From Pseudomonas sp. PA27(2017) (GTDB lineage: Bacteria; Pseudomonadota; Gammaproteobacteria; Pseudomonadales; Pseudomonadaceae), in the NCBI RefSeq assembly GCF_001945445.1, contig NZ_MSXW01000052.1, positions 46,464 through 110,463 on the forward strand: a DNA stretch of 64,000 bases, read 5' to 3'. Below, one piece after another: positions 24,294-33,611 of this stretch. The translations under genes were made by a program, and so were the position numbers. The first letter of the stretch is position 1, and every line of letters starts with the position of its first letter. The notes below the pieces were generated by a model, which was given only the letters and a program-made list of their open reading frames with translations, was not told the origin of the DNA and made no database searches.

Positions 24294-27065
24294 GTGCCTT
24301 ACATCTTCGACGATTTCGATTGGGCCGCCACTCCGCTGGGCGCTCAGCACAACTGGCCAACCGAGCTGCGCACAACCTGCGCGATCATGCGCAACAGCAG
24401 CTTTGCGATGTGCGCAGTCTGGGGTCGCGAGCGAACCTTTCTCTACAACGATTGCTACGCAGCGCTTCTCGGCGAGCAGCACCCTGGCGCACTGGGTCAG
24501 CCTATCGAGACGGCCTGGGCCCAGGTGTGGCCGACTCTTGGTCCATTGGTGGAACGAGTGCTTCGCGGAGAACCCGTGCATGACGAGAACATGCCGCTGG
24601 TGCTCTACCGCAACGGCTACCCCGAAGATACCTACTGGACCTTTTCCTACAGCCCACTGACCGACGCGAGCGGAGCCGTGGCCGGCTTTTTGAACGTGGC
24701 CATCGAAACCACTCAGGTGGTCACCATCGAACAGCCAGCCGTTGCCAACGCCGAACGGGTGCAACTGGCGCTGGCCGCCGGAGCGATCATCGGCACCTGG
24801 TTCTGGGATTTGCCTACCAACCGATTCACCGTCGACGAAGCGTTCGCCCGCAGCTTCGGCCTCGACCCGGCGATGGGCCGCAGCGGCCTAAGCCTGCAGC
24901 AGGTGGTCGCCACGGTTCACCCCGACGACATCGACAGCCTGCACGAAGCGATCAGCCAGGCCATCGCCCGCGGTGGCCCCTACGCTCATCAGTACCGCGT
25001 GCGCCGCGCCGATGGCCGTTATTACTGGCTGGAAGCCAACGGCCGCGTCGAATTGGCAGCCGATGGCACGGGCCTGAGCTTTCCCGGCGTGCTGATCAAC
25101 GTCGAAGAGCGGCGCGCCATCGAAGGCGAACGTGACCGGGCCATCGCCCGGGTCATGGCGCTCAATGCCGAGCTGGAGCAGAAGGTCATCGCCCAGACCT
25201 TCGAACGCGGCCGTACGTGGCAGATCACTCCCGACCTGCTCGGCGTGCTCAACCACGACGGCTACTTCGAAGCCACTAACCCGGCATGGCAGGTCACCTT
25301 GGGCTGGTCCGAGGAAGAGCTGGCCAGCGTGCACTTCCTCGAATTCGTCCACCCCAAGGATCAGGCCGGCACGCAAAACGTGTGGCGCAAGTTCAAGGAG
25401 GCCGGCGAGCCGGCGTTGGGTCTGGAACATCGCTTCCGCTGCCGCAACGGCGAATGGCGCTGGTTGTCCTGGGTAGCCGTGCCCGATGGCCGCAAGACCT
25501 ACTGCTCGGCACGCGACATCACCCGCGAGAAGCTCAACCGCGCCGAACTGCGCAAGCGCACCGCCGAGCGCGACCGCTTGTGGGAAAGCACCAATGACCT
25601 GATGGGCTCGGCGGGACTGGACGGCTATTTCAAGACCATCAACCCGGCCTGGACCCAGTTGCTCGGTTGGGACGCGGAAAAGCTTCTGAGCATCCCTTTT
25701 CTCGACGTGGTGGTCGAGGACGACTGGGCCGACGTACTCGACCTCATGGAGCGCCTGGGCAAGGGCGAAAAGGTTAGCGGCTTCACCAGCCGTTTGCGCA
25801 GCAACAGCGGCGAGACACGCTCGTTCATGTGGACCGCCGCGCCGGATCCATCAGGGCGAATCTTCCATTTCGTCGGCCGCGACGTCACTGCCCAGCACAT
25901 GGCCGAGGAGTCGCTGCGCCAGTCGCAGAAAATGGAAGCCATCGGCCAGTTGACCGGCGGCCTGGCCCACGACTTCAACAACTTGCTGGCGGGCATTTCC
26001 GGCGCATTGGAGCTGATGCACCTGCGTATCGAACAGGGCCGCTTCCACGAGCTCGGGCGGTACATGGGCGCCGCGGAAACCGCCACCCGCCGCGCCGCCG
26101 CCCTGACCCACCGCCTGCTGGCCTTTTCGCGCCGGCAGACGCTGCTGCCCAAGCCCACCGACGCCAACGCGCTGATCGCCGGCATGTTGGAAATGATCCA
26201 GCGCACTGTCGGCCCGGGCATCCGCCTGGAAAGCGATCTGCAGGCCGACCTGTGGACGGCACTGGTGGATGCCTCGCAGTTGGAGAACACCCTGCTCAAC
26301 CTGTGCATCAACGCCCGGGACGCCATGCCGAGCGGCGGCGTGATCAAGAGCACCACCCGCAATCTGCACATCGACGCGCCCCAAGCCGCAGCGCTCAACC
26401 TGCCCGAGGGGCCGTACCTGAGCCTGGCGGTCAGCGACGAAGGCGTGGGCATGCCGCCGCAGGTAGTCGCCCGGGCGGTGGAGCCCTTTTTCACCACCAA
26501 GCCGATCGGCGAAGGCACCGGCCTGGGGCTTTCCATGGCCTATGGGTTCGCCAAGCAATCCGGCGGGCAGATGCGCATCGTCTCGGTGGTCGGCGAAGGC
26601 ACGGTAGTGACTCTGTACCTGCCCCGCCACAGCGGCAACCCACAAAGCGAGGCCGAGCCGGACACCATGGCCGCACTCGAGCCCGTGACGGAGCGGCAAG
26701 GCAAGACCGTACTGGTGGTCGATGACGAGCCGACCATTCGCCTGCTGGTGACGGACGTGCTGGAAGAGCTGGGCCTGAAGGTCATCGAGGCCAGCGACAG
26801 CGCAGCGGGCATCAGCCTGCTGCACTCGGACGCCGTCATCGACCTGCTGATAAGTGACGTCGGCCTGCCCGGCGGCATGAACGGCCGGCAGATGGCCGAC
26901 GCCGGAAGGCTGGTCAGGCCGGCCATGCCGGTGCTGTTGATCACCGGTTATGCGGAGAATTCACTGCTGACCGACGGGCAACTGGCACCCGGCATCACCG
27001 TACTGACCAAGCCGTTCAGCCTCGACGCGCTGGCCTCGCGGGTGCGTGAACTGCTCGCCGAGTGA
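24294..27065 (+). CDS. Multi-PAS hybrid histidine kinase
   Basis: The protein is 923 residues from a GTG seven bases after AAGG; upstream ATGs at 24219 and 24246 lack such a site. Numbering from 24219, domains are an N-terminal PAS-like region (30–165), a second PAS (180–300), two further PAS domains (335–440 and 455–560), and HisKA with the phosphorylated H584 in GGLAHDFNNLL. The ATPase domain carries GEGTGLGLSM, and a receiver with LLISDVGLPGG ends the protein. No transmembrane helix is present, so it senses cytosolic signals. It is divergent from the LOV kinase, and the two share H-box and receiver types, so cross-talk is plausible. Confidence 0.9.
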   Translation: MPYIFDDFDWAATPLGAQHNWPTELRTTCAIMRNSSFAMCAVWGRERTFLYNDCYAALLGEQHPGALGQPIETAWAQVWPTLGPLVERVLRGEPVHDENMPLVLYRNGYPEDTYWTFSYSPLTDASGAVAGFLNVAIETTQVVTIEQPAVANAERVQLALAAGAIIGTWFWDLPTNRFTVDEAFARSFGLDPAMGRSGLSLQQVVATVHPDDIDSLHEAISQAIARGGPYAHQYRVRRADGRYYWLEANGRVELAADGTGLSFPGVLINVEERRAIEGERDRAIARVMALNAELEQKVIAQTFERGRTWQITPDLLGVLNHDGYFEATNPAWQVTLGWSEEELASVHFLEFVHPKDQAGTQNVWRKFKEAGEPALGLEHRFRCRNGEWRWLSWVAVPDGRKTYCSARDITREKLNRAELRKRTAERDRLWESTNDLMGSAGLDGYFKTINPAWTQLLGWDAEKLLSIPFLDVVVEDDWADVLDLMERLGKGEKVSGFTSRLRSNSGETRSFMWTAAPDPSGRIFHFVGRDVTAQHMAEESLRQSQKMEAIGQLTGGLAHDFNNLLAGISGALELMHLRIEQGRFHELGRYMGAAETATRRAAALTHRLLAFSRRQTLLPKPTDANALIAGMLEMIQRTVGPGIRLESDLQADLWTALVDASQLENTLLNLCINARDAMPSGGVIKSTTRNLHIDAPQAAALNLPEGPYLSLAVSDEGVGMPPQVVARAVEPFFTTKPIGEGTGLGLSMAYGFAKQSGGQMRIVSVVGEGTVVTLYLPRHSGNPQSEAEPDTMAALEPVTERQGKTVLVVDDEPTIRLLVTDVLEELGLKVIEASDSAAGISLLHSDAVIDLLISDVGLPGGMNGRQMADAGRLVRPAMPVLLITGYAENSLLTDGQLAPGITVLTKPFSLDALASRVRELLAE

Positions 27066-27086
27066 CGAGCACGGGGCAAACGCCGG

Positions 27087-27524
27087 TCAGTCCAGCGCCT
27101 GCTCGTAGTCTTTCACATACTGGTTGGCCAGGGTGGTCTTCTGCTGGTCGGTGAGCATCTTGCCGGCCTGCTGGAAGAAGGTGTGCTCTTCGTCCTCCAG
27201 GTGATGGAAGATCTTGTCCTTGAGCCTGCGCGCCGTGGCGATCCACGATGGGCTGGATGGGTCGGTGTCTTCCAGGGTTTCCAGCAACTCGTCCATCTCA
27301 TGGTGCTCGGCCACGCCATGGCGAGACAGGTCCACGCCCGCGTCGTGCTTCATAAGTGGCGAATAGAAGAACCGCTCCTCGGCCCGGGCATGGGCCAGCA
27401 ATTCGTCCTTCAGCTCACTGTAACGCTGGGCTCGCTCGGGGGAATCGCCCGTGGTGGCGAGCAACGCCTCGGCCATCGCCCGCTGACGGTCATGGCTCTC
27501 ACGCAACGCTTGGAATATCTGCAT
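27087..27524 (-). CDS. Hemerythrin HHE-domain protein
   Basis: A 145-residue four-helix protein with the diiron ligands of a hemerythrin: His in ESHDRQ, the H-x3-E pair of HARAEERFFYSPL, HHEMDELL, and HHLEDEEHTFF. It is soluble and has no fused sensor or output domain. Such proteins bind O2, NO or iron and protect against oxidative damage. It converges on the multi-PAS kinase gene with about 20 bases between stops. Confidence 0.9.
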   Translation of the reverse strand: MQIFQALRESHDRQRAMAEALLATTGDSPERAQRYSELKDELLAHARAEERFFYSPLMKHDAGVDLSRHGVAEHHEMDELLETLEDTDPSSPSWIATARRLKDKIFHHLEDEEHTFFQQAGKMLTDQQKTTLANQYVKDYEQALD

Positions 27525-27708
27525 GCAATCACCTCATCGGCTAACGACTGTTCGCGGCCTTTCAAGGCCATCTGCAGGTTGTGACCGAAGCGGTGAAAAG
27601 CGGGTTCACACTTTCAAGCGCAGGACTTCCGGCAGCTAGCGTGTGTCCTGACCGATGCGCCAGCAGAACCGACAAGTCGCTTGCCACCTGTACAGCGTAC
27701 AGCGCATC

Positions 27709-29052
27709 ATGCCGCCACTCCTTGCGCGGTACCCCCCGATGCCCCATCGCCCTGCCCCTGCGCCGCACGACGAAGAAGTGCGCGTGCTCTCGCTCGAACA
27801 CCTCGACATCCTCGATTCGGCACCCGAGCAGAATTTCGACGATGTGGTGCTGCTGGCAACCTCTCTGTGCGACACCCCAATTGCCCTGGTTTCCCTGGTC
27901 GATCGCGAGCGCCAGTGGTTCAAGGCCTGCGTCGGCCTGGACGTACGCGAGACTCACCGTGACCTGGCGTTCTGCGCCCATGCGATTCTCGAGCCCGATG
28001 ACGTACTGGTGGTCGAGGACGCGCTGCTGGACCCGCGCTTCCAGCACAGTGCCCTGGTACTCGGCGAACCATACATCCGCTTCTATGCCGGCGCGCCGAT
28101 TCGCACCGACGCCGGCCAACCGCTGGGCACCGTATGCGTAATCGACACGCGACCACGTAGCCTTGCCGAGCACCAGCGCCGGGCGCTGCAGGCTCTGGCC
28201 CGGCAGACCGCGGCGCTGCTGCAGTTGCGCCTGTTGGAATCGCAGCGCGAGCGGCGTGCCAATGCCTTGCTCGATGAGCTGGAACAGGCCCAGGCGCGTC
28301 ACCGCGAGGCCGAGCAGTCGCTACGTCACGCGCGCCGCGTGTCCTCCCTCGGCATGCTCACTGCCAGCATCGCCCATGATGTCAACAATCTGCTGCAGGT
28401 GCTCAGCACCAGCCTGCAGATGGCCCAGCTAAGGGCTCGGCGCCCGGCGGAGGTGGAGCGTTTCGCGCAGACCGGCCTGCAGGCGGTGGAGCAAGGCGGC
28501 AAGCTGATCCGCCAGTTGCTCGCCAACGTCCGCCAGGACGGCCCGGAGCTGGTGTGCATCGATATCAGCGAACGCCTCGATGCCGCACGCGAGCTGCTGG
28601 CCGGCACCCTGGGCGACGCCATCACCCTGAATTTCGACCTGAGCGCGCGCAATGTCGGTGTGATGTGCGACGAGGTGCAGTTGCAAGCGGTGGTGCTCAA
28701 TCTGCTCAGCAATGCTCGGGACGCGATGCAGGGCCGTGGTCAGGTGCTGATCGCCACGCGCCAGCAGCAACTGGTAGGCGACGAGCAACTGAGCGACGGC
28801 AATTACCTGGTGCTCAGCGTTCGCGACGATGGCCCGGGCATGAGCGCCGAGCTGGCAGCGAAGGTTTTCGACCCCTTCTTCACCACCAAGCAGGCCGGCA
28901 AGGGCACCGGCCTGGGCCTGGCCCAGGCCCGCGAGTTCGCCAATACCACGGGCGGCGACGTCCGGGTGGAAACGGCGCCAGGCGTCGGCACCACCATGCG
29001 CCTGTACCTGCGCATCCTGGGGCGTATCAGCGGCGTCGATCGAGCAGGTTGA
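27709..29052 (+). CDS. GAF-domain histidine kinase
   Basis: About 447 residues, cytosolic. A GAF domain (FDDVVLLATSLCDTPIALVSLVD … YAGAPIRTDAGQPLGTVCVID) is followed by a coiled linker, an H-box ASIAHDVNNLLQVL, and the ATPase domain with DDGPGM and GKGTGLGLAQ. There is no receiver or output domain, so phosphotransfer must go to a separate regulator. The start is uncertain between Met at 27709 and 27739 and the frame extends to 27655; none has a good ribosome binding site. Its end overlaps the converging phospholipase-D gene by 26 bases. Confidence 0.88.
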   Translation: MPPLLARYPPMPHRPAPAPHDEEVRVLSLEHLDILDSAPEQNFDDVVLLATSLCDTPIALVSLVDRERQWFKACVGLDVRETHRDLAFCAHAILEPDDVLVVEDALLDPRFQHSALVLGEPYIRFYAGAPIRTDAGQPLGTVCVIDTRPRSLAEHQRRALQALARQTAALLQLRLLESQRERRANALLDELEQAQARHREAEQSLRHARRVSSLGMLTASIAHDVNNLLQVLSTSLQMAQLRARRPAEVERFAQTGLQAVEQGGKLIRQLLANVRQDGPELVCIDISERLDAARELLAGTLGDAITLNFDLSARNVGVMCDEVQLQAVVLNLLSNARDAMQGRGQVLIATRQQQLVGDEQLSDGNYLVLSVRDDGPGMSAELAAKVFDPFFTTKQAGKGTGLGLAQAREFANTTGGDVRVETAPGVGTTMRLYLRILGRISGVDRAG

Positions 29053-30184
29053 CGATCAGCCTGTCCGCCCAGCCCCAGATGCGTTGACGCACGCGCGTCC
29101 AGAACGGACGTGCCTGCCACATCTGCAGATCGACCTCGCGACTCTGCGGGAAATCGGTCTCGAAGCTCTGCTGCACCGCCGTGGTGAAGGCCGCGTCCAG
29201 CGTCTCGACGTTGGCATCGAGGTTGAAGCGCAGGTTCCAGTGATCGAAGTTGCAGGAGCCGACACTGGTCCAGTCATCCACCAGCACCATCTTGAGGTGC
29301 AGGAAGCGCGGGCGGAACTCGAAGATGCGCACGCCGGCACGCAGCAACCGCGGGTAGTAACGCTGCCCGGCAAAGCGCACCGGCGGGTTGTCGGTGTGCC
29401 GGCCGCTGAGCAGCAGGCGTACGTCGACGCCCCGGCCTGCTGCCTTGCGCAGCGCCCGGCGCACGCGCCAGGTGGGCAGGAAGTACGGCGTGGCCAACCA
29501 CACCCGGTGCTGGGCGCCGTTGAGCGCGCGGACCAGCGATTGCAGTATGTCGCGGTGCTGGCGTGCATCGGCATAGGCCACCCGCCCCCAGCCGGCGCCC
29601 TCTGCCGGACGATGGGGCAAGGGCTGGCGGTGAGGCGTGAGATAGGGGCGCCAGGCAAAGCGCGAATTGTTGGCCTGCCACTGGCGGTCGAACAGCTGCA
29701 GCCAGTCGGCTACCAGCGGCCCGCCGATCTCCACCATCACTTCGTGCCAGGCGCTCTCGGGCTCACCTGGCGTCCAGAATTCATCGGTCGAGCCGGTGCC
29801 GCCGACGAAGGCCACCTGGTCATCGACCACCAGCAGCTTGCGGTGGTCGCGATACAGGTTGCGAACGCCACGCCGCCAGCGCAGCGGGTTGTACCAGCGC
29901 AACTGGATGCCGGCGTCGAGCATGCGCTGGCGGTCGGCGGCATTCAGCGCCTGGCAACCGAAGGCGTCGAACAGGCAGCGCACTGCCACGCCGCGCTCGG
30001 CCGCGTCGCAAAGGGCACGCAACAGCGCATCGGTACAGGCGCTGCTGCACACCAGGTACTGTTCGAGTTCGACCGTTTCACGGGCAGCGTCGATGCAGGC
30101 AATCATCCGCGGGAAGAACGCCGGGCCATCGTTGAGCAGCGTGAACTGGTTGCCCTGGCGCCAGGGAAAGACCTGACCGGGCAT
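29027..30184 (-). CDS. Phospholipase D family, cardiolipin synthase B-like
   Basis: A 385-residue protein with two HKD motifs: HRKLLVVDD with GGTGSTDEFW, and HLKMVLVDD with GSCNFDHWN. The spacing and the YFLPTWRVRRALRKAA stretch match ClsB-type cardiolipin synthases, which join phospholipids at the inner membrane. There is no N-terminal transmembrane pair, as in ClsB. The start at 30184 removes a proline-rich, poorly conserved extension. Its product class fits the membrane-lipid theme of the nearby ornithine-lipid operon. Confidence 0.87.
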   Translation of the reverse strand: MPGQVFPWRQGNQFTLLNDGPAFFPRMIACIDAARETVELEQYLVCSSACTDALLRALCDAAERGVAVRCLFDAFGCQALNAADRQRMLDAGIQLRWYNPLRWRRGVRNLYRDHRKLLVVDDQVAFVGGTGSTDEFWTPGEPESAWHEVMVEIGGPLVADWLQLFDRQWQANNSRFAWRPYLTPHRQPLPHRPAEGAGWGRVAYADARQHRDILQSLVRALNGAQHRVWLATPYFLPTWRVRRALRKAAGRGVDVRLLLSGRHTDNPPVRFAGQRYYPRLLRAGVRIFEFRPRFLHLKMVLVDDWTSVGSCNFDHWNLRFNLDANVETLDAAFTTAVQQSFETDFPQSREVDLQMWQARPFWTRVRQRIWGWADRLIVNLLDRRR

Positions 30185-30299
30185 CAGTGACCCACACACG
30201 AGAGAGGGAAAAAGCGGTGCATGATATCTCGGCGGCGGCGGGGGATGCGCCACGATAGCCGGGCACGTGCGCCTTGCAAAGCGCGACACGTATCAAGCG

Positions 30300-31085
30300 C
30301 TAACGCGGCAGCTGGTAGTCCTCGGGGCCGAGCAGGTCTAGCCCGCATTCCAGGCTCTCGATCCAGTACAGAAACGCGCTGATCACCTCACGCCCCACGA
30401 ACGGCCGGCCGTGCTGCGGCACGATCATCTCCACGTCCATGTCGCGCACCATGGCGGCCCACAACCGGCAGGCCTTGTTACTGGCCATGTAGCGGCGATG
30501 AAAGCCAAGCATGCTCGGCACGTGGGCGGCGAAATCCTCCACGGGGCCGGCATCATCGAGCATCGAGGCGCCCATATCGCCGGAGAAGAGGATTTTGCTC
30601 AACGGATCGTAGAGCTGGAAGTTGCCCACCGAGTGCAGGAAATGCGCCGGCACGGCCTTGAGGGTGCAACGCCCGAGGGCAAAGGACTGGCCACGGTCAG
30701 GCAGGGCGATGATGCGGTCATAGGTGTTGATGCCGCGGCTCAGCGCAAGGTAGTTGGCCGTCAGGTGCGGCAGAAAGCGCGCCCACAGCTTGGAACAGAT
30801 GACCTGGGCCTTTGTATGCAGCAGCCATTTGTCCAGCGAGGCGATGATGTCCGGGTCCTGATGCGAGGCGAAGATATAGGTCAGCTCCTGCACCGGTATG
30901 TGCTTGGACAGCTCCATGCTCAACGGTACGTAGGTCAGGTCGCCGCCGGGATCGAGCAGCAGGTACTGGTCGTGATCGATGATCAGGAACTGGTTGGACT
31001 GCACGCCTTCGCCGCTGACCAGATCGTCGAACATCATGCAGCGGTGAGTGCCATTATCGAACAGCACGATGGGGTCGCGGCGCAT
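30300..31085 (-). CDS. ODP-type oxygen-binding diiron protein (beta-lactamase fold)
   Basis: A 261-residue metallo-beta-lactamase-fold protein close to flavodiiron cores but without the flavodoxin domain. The metal-binding pattern is ASHQDPDI, PAHFLHS, FSGDMGAS and PQHGRPF, which matches the ODP group described as a diiron oxygen sensor in chemotaxis of Treponema. The start at 31085 (ATG) is preferred to a TTG seven codons upstream. It sits 115 bases upstream of the cardiolipin synthase-like gene on the same strand. Its role here is presumably O2 or redox sensing. Confidence 0.85.
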   Translation of the reverse strand: MRRDPIVLFDNGTHRCMMFDDLVSGEGVQSNQFLIIDHDQYLLLDPGGDLTYVPLSMELSKHIPVQELTYIFASHQDPDIIASLDKWLLHTKAQVICSKLWARFLPHLTANYLALSRGINTYDRIIALPDRGQSFALGRCTLKAVPAHFLHSVGNFQLYDPLSKILFSGDMGASMLDDAGPVEDFAAHVPSMLGFHRRYMASNKACRLWAAMVRDMDVEMIVPQHGRPFVGREVISAFLYWIESLECGLDLLGPEDYQLPR

Positions 31086-31173
31086 ACCGGCACACTCGTC
31101 AGGCAAAGGCGCAAAGCCTATGCAGCAGTGGACTGCCGCGTGCTGACCTGGATCAGCAAAGCCGATCGCCCGC

Positions 31174-31494
31174 TTACAGGCGTTGCCCGCACATCCGGCA
31201 ACGGCCGTTCACCAGCACGCCGGTGCACCGTGGGCAACCGCCCTCCAGAGTTCCACGCCGCCATTGCCAGATCTGCACCAACCGTCGCGCCGCCCAGGCC
31301 GCTCCGAGGGTTGGCAGCACGATCATCCAGGGGAAGACCGCCCGTGCCCAGCTCATTGCATCACCGCCCTGCCGGGCGAGGATCGCCAGCGCCATCATGG
31401 CGACCACGCCGCCGATGATCAGGATGAAGGGCAAACCGAGGTTTCGGATGAAGAACATACGCAGTGAGCGCTCGAACGGTTGAGGGGCGCACAT
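31174..31494 (-). CDS. Small membrane protein with C-terminal zinc ribbon
   Basis: About 106 residues. Two predicted transmembrane helices (LPFILIIGGVVAMMALAIL and AVFPWMIVLPTLGAAWAA) are followed by a Cys4 zinc ribbon CPRC-x8-CRMC facing the cytoplasm. The start at 31494 is uncertain; a Met at 31458 is possible. No function is known. It is divergent from the Pho-boxed ornithine-lipid operon. Confidence 0.65.
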   Translation of the reverse strand: MCAPQPFERSLRMFFIRNLGLPFILIIGGVVAMMALAILARQGGDAMSWARAVFPWMIVLPTLGAAWAARRLVQIWQWRRGTLEGGCPRCTGVLVNGRCRMCGQRL

Positions 31495-31552
31495 GGTAAG
31501 CAGGATGCCCGCCTGCTGCACCTGTGTTTCACGTCCCAACCGCCCTGCGTGT

Positions 31553-31592
31553 CTGTCACATAAGCATCACCGAACCTTCACAGGCGTGACAC
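31553..31592 (+). promoter_or_regulatory. Pho box, four 11-bp-spaced heptamers
   Basis: Four heptamers, CTGTCAC, GCATCAC, CCTTCAC and GTGACAC, recur exactly every 11 bases with 4-base spacers. This matches the PhoB pattern (CTGTCAT repeats at 11-bp period) and gives two adjacent dimer sites. It lies about 100 bases before olsB. Phosphate starvation should induce the operon through PhoB. Confidence 0.8.
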
Positions 31593-31694
31593 CCGCCCTC
31601 CCTAGCCTGAGTGTGTTTCCTGAGTTTGCTCAGGTCTGCAGGCCAATCCGGTTCGTGCGCAGCAAGGCTGCCCGACCCGCAACGGAGGTAAGGC

Positions 31695-32453
31695 ATGACC
31701 CAGAACGCCATGGCACCCGAGCGCAGCAACACTCCCCGTCGCCTGCAGGCCGAGCGCCTGACCACGCCGCGCGCCTTGCGCGAAGCCCAGGCCCTGCGCT
31801 TTCGCGTGTTCAGCGCCGAATTCGACGCCAAGCTCAAGGGCGCCGAGCAGGGCCTGGACATGGACGACTACGACATGCACTGCCAACACATCGGCGTGCG
31901 CGACCTGAACAGCGGCGAGCTGGTAGCCACCACGCGCCTGCTCGACCACCAGGCAGCGGCCAGCCTGGGCCGCTTCTACAGCGAAGAGGAATTCGCCCTG
32001 CATGGCCTGCGTCACCTGCAAGGCCCGGTACTGGAAATCGGCCGCACCTGCGTCGATGCCGCTTACCGCAACGGCGGCACCATCGCCGTGCTGTGGGCCG
32101 AGCTGGCCGAAGTGCTCAACGAAGGCGGTTACCGCTACCTGATGGGCTGCGCCAGCATCCCCATGCAGGACGGCGGCATCCAGGCCCAGGCCATCATGCA
32201 GCGCCTGCGCGAACGCTACCTGTGCACCGAGAACCTGCGCGCAGAACCCAAGACGCCGCTTCCCGCGATGGAAGTCTCCGGTAACGTGATCGCCGAGATG
32301 CCGCCGCTGCTCAAGGCCTACATGCGCCTGGGCGCCAAGATTTGCGGTGATCCGTGCTGGGACAAGGACTTTCAGGTCGCCGACGTGTTCATCCTGCTCA
32401 AGCGCGACGAGCTGTGCCCCCGCTACGCACGGCACTTCAAGGCCGCAGTCTGA
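31695..32453 (+). CDS. L-ornithine N-alpha-acyltransferase OlsB
   Basis: A 252-residue GNAT-fold enzyme that moves a 3-hydroxyacyl group from acyl-ACP onto ornithine, the first step of ornithine lipid synthesis. Diagnostic stretches are EAQALRFRVFSAEF, LEIGRTCVDAAYRNGG and LMGCASIPMQDGG. The start has GGAGG about eight bases upstream. It is followed by olsA and preceded by a Pho box, the normal arrangement in Pseudomonas. Under phosphate limitation ornithine lipids replace phospholipids. Confidence 0.95.
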   Translation: MTQNAMAPERSNTPRRLQAERLTTPRALREAQALRFRVFSAEFDAKLKGAEQGLDMDDYDMHCQHIGVRDLNSGELVATTRLLDHQAAASLGRFYSEEEFALHGLRHLQGPVLEIGRTCVDAAYRNGGTIAVLWAELAEVLNEGGYRYLMGCASIPMQDGGIQAQAIMQRLRERYLCTENLRAEPKTPLPAMEVSGNVIAEMPPLLKAYMRLGAKICGDPCWDKDFQVADVFILLKRDELCPRYARHFKAAV

Positions 32454-32562
32454 TCGACTTGCCCACGGCGCGCCGGCGCGGTAGAAATGCCGTGCCGGGC
32501 AGCGCCCATTTGCTGTCCGCCGCGCGCCCTTCTCCTCTACCTTCTTCCAGGCCGAAAAACCC

Positions 32563-33333
32563 ATGAGCAAACTGCGTCTTTACCTGCGCCTGACCCGCCT
32601 GGCGGCAGTGCTTGCAGTAGGTGCGCTGCTGGCTGCCTTGCTGGTGCCGGTCGAACGCCTGATACGCGGTGACCTGATGGGCTTGCGCCAGCGCCTGACC
32701 CGCTGGTGGCTGGCCCGGCTGGGCAACGCCCTGCCCTTTCGCGTTCGCGTGCAGGGGCAACTGCCTCGCAAGCCGATGCTGTGGCTGAGCAATCACATCT
32801 CCTGGACCGACATTCCGCTGATCGGCATGCTGGTGCCGCTGTCGTTCCTGTCCAAGGCCGAGGTGCGTACCTGGCCGCTGGCCGGCTGGCTGGCGCACAA
32901 GGCCGGCACCCTGTTCATCCGCCGCGGCGCGGGGGACGGCGGGCTGCTCAACCAACAACTGGGTCGCCATCTGGGCAGCGGCCGTCACCTGCTGATCTTC
33001 CCCGAAGGTACCACCTGTGACGGCGCCGCCCTGCGCACCTTCCATGGCCGCCTGCTAAGCAGCGCCATCGAAAGCGGCATCGACCTGCAGCCAGTCGCCA
33101 TTCGCTACGTTCGCGATGGCAAGCGTTGCAGCGTTGCGCCCTTCATCGGCGACGACGACATGCTCTCGCACCTGCTGCGCCTGATGAACAGCGATGTGGC
33201 CGAAGTGGAAATCCAGCTGCTGGAGCCAATCGCCAGCGACTCGGGCAACCGCAATGAGCTGGCCCGCCGGGCGCAGGCGGCCGTAAGCGAGGCGCTGTAT
33301 GGGCCGCAACCGGAGGCGCAGGTGGCGGCTTGA
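32563..33333 (+). CDS. Lyso-ornithine lipid acyltransferase OlsA
   Basis: A 256-residue PlsC-family membrane acyltransferase. The N-terminal helix (residues ~10–30) anchors it; the catalytic motif is NHISWTD, followed by the substrate-binding FPEGTTCDG. It adds the second acyl chain to lyso-ornithine lipid made by OlsB. It follows olsB by about 110 bases on the same strand and probably shares its phosphate-controlled promoter. The REP elements beyond it mark the end of the operon. Confidence 0.93.
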   Translation: MSKLRLYLRLTRLAAVLAVGALLAALLVPVERLIRGDLMGLRQRLTRWWLARLGNALPFRVRVQGQLPRKPMLWLSNHISWTDIPLIGMLVPLSFLSKAEVRTWPLAGWLAHKAGTLFIRRGAGDGGLLNQQLGRHLGSGRHLLIFPEGTTCDGAALRTFHGRLLSSAIESGIDLQPVAIRYVRDGKRCSVAPFIGDDDMLSHLLRLMNSDVAEVEIQLLEPIASDSGNRNELARRAQAAVSEALYGPQPEAQVAA

Positions 33334-33408
33334 AGTCGGCCCACCACCTTCCGAAACCCATTTTTCCGCGGTGCAAGGGCGACAAGCCAAAAGCGCAATC
33401 CCAGCGAC

Positions 33409-33547
33409 CGCGTAGGGGCGGCTTCAACCGCGAGCTTTCCCGGCGCATCCCTCCATACGCTCAGGCACTGCAGCAGTGGTGGGAGCGCGCCATGCGCGCG
33501 AAAAAAATCGCGGCCATGGACTAGGCGTCCCCGCCCGCTCCCACAGG
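33409..33547. repeat. REP elements (single half plus inverted pair)
   Basis: A solitary REP-like segment (CGTAGGGGCGGCTTCAACCGCGA) at 33412–33434 is followed by a clear inverted pair. TGGGAGCG at 33480 and CGCTCCCA at 33536 enclose GCGCGCCATGCGCGC. The outer CCCACAGG is the common end of Pseudomonas REPs. They follow olsA and separate it from the converging permease gene. Confidence 0.75.
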
Positions 33548-33611
33548 TAGTGCACTAACGTCCGTTCTCACTGCATCGCGACCACTGTCCTTGGAATTAC
33601 CAAGAGATCGT

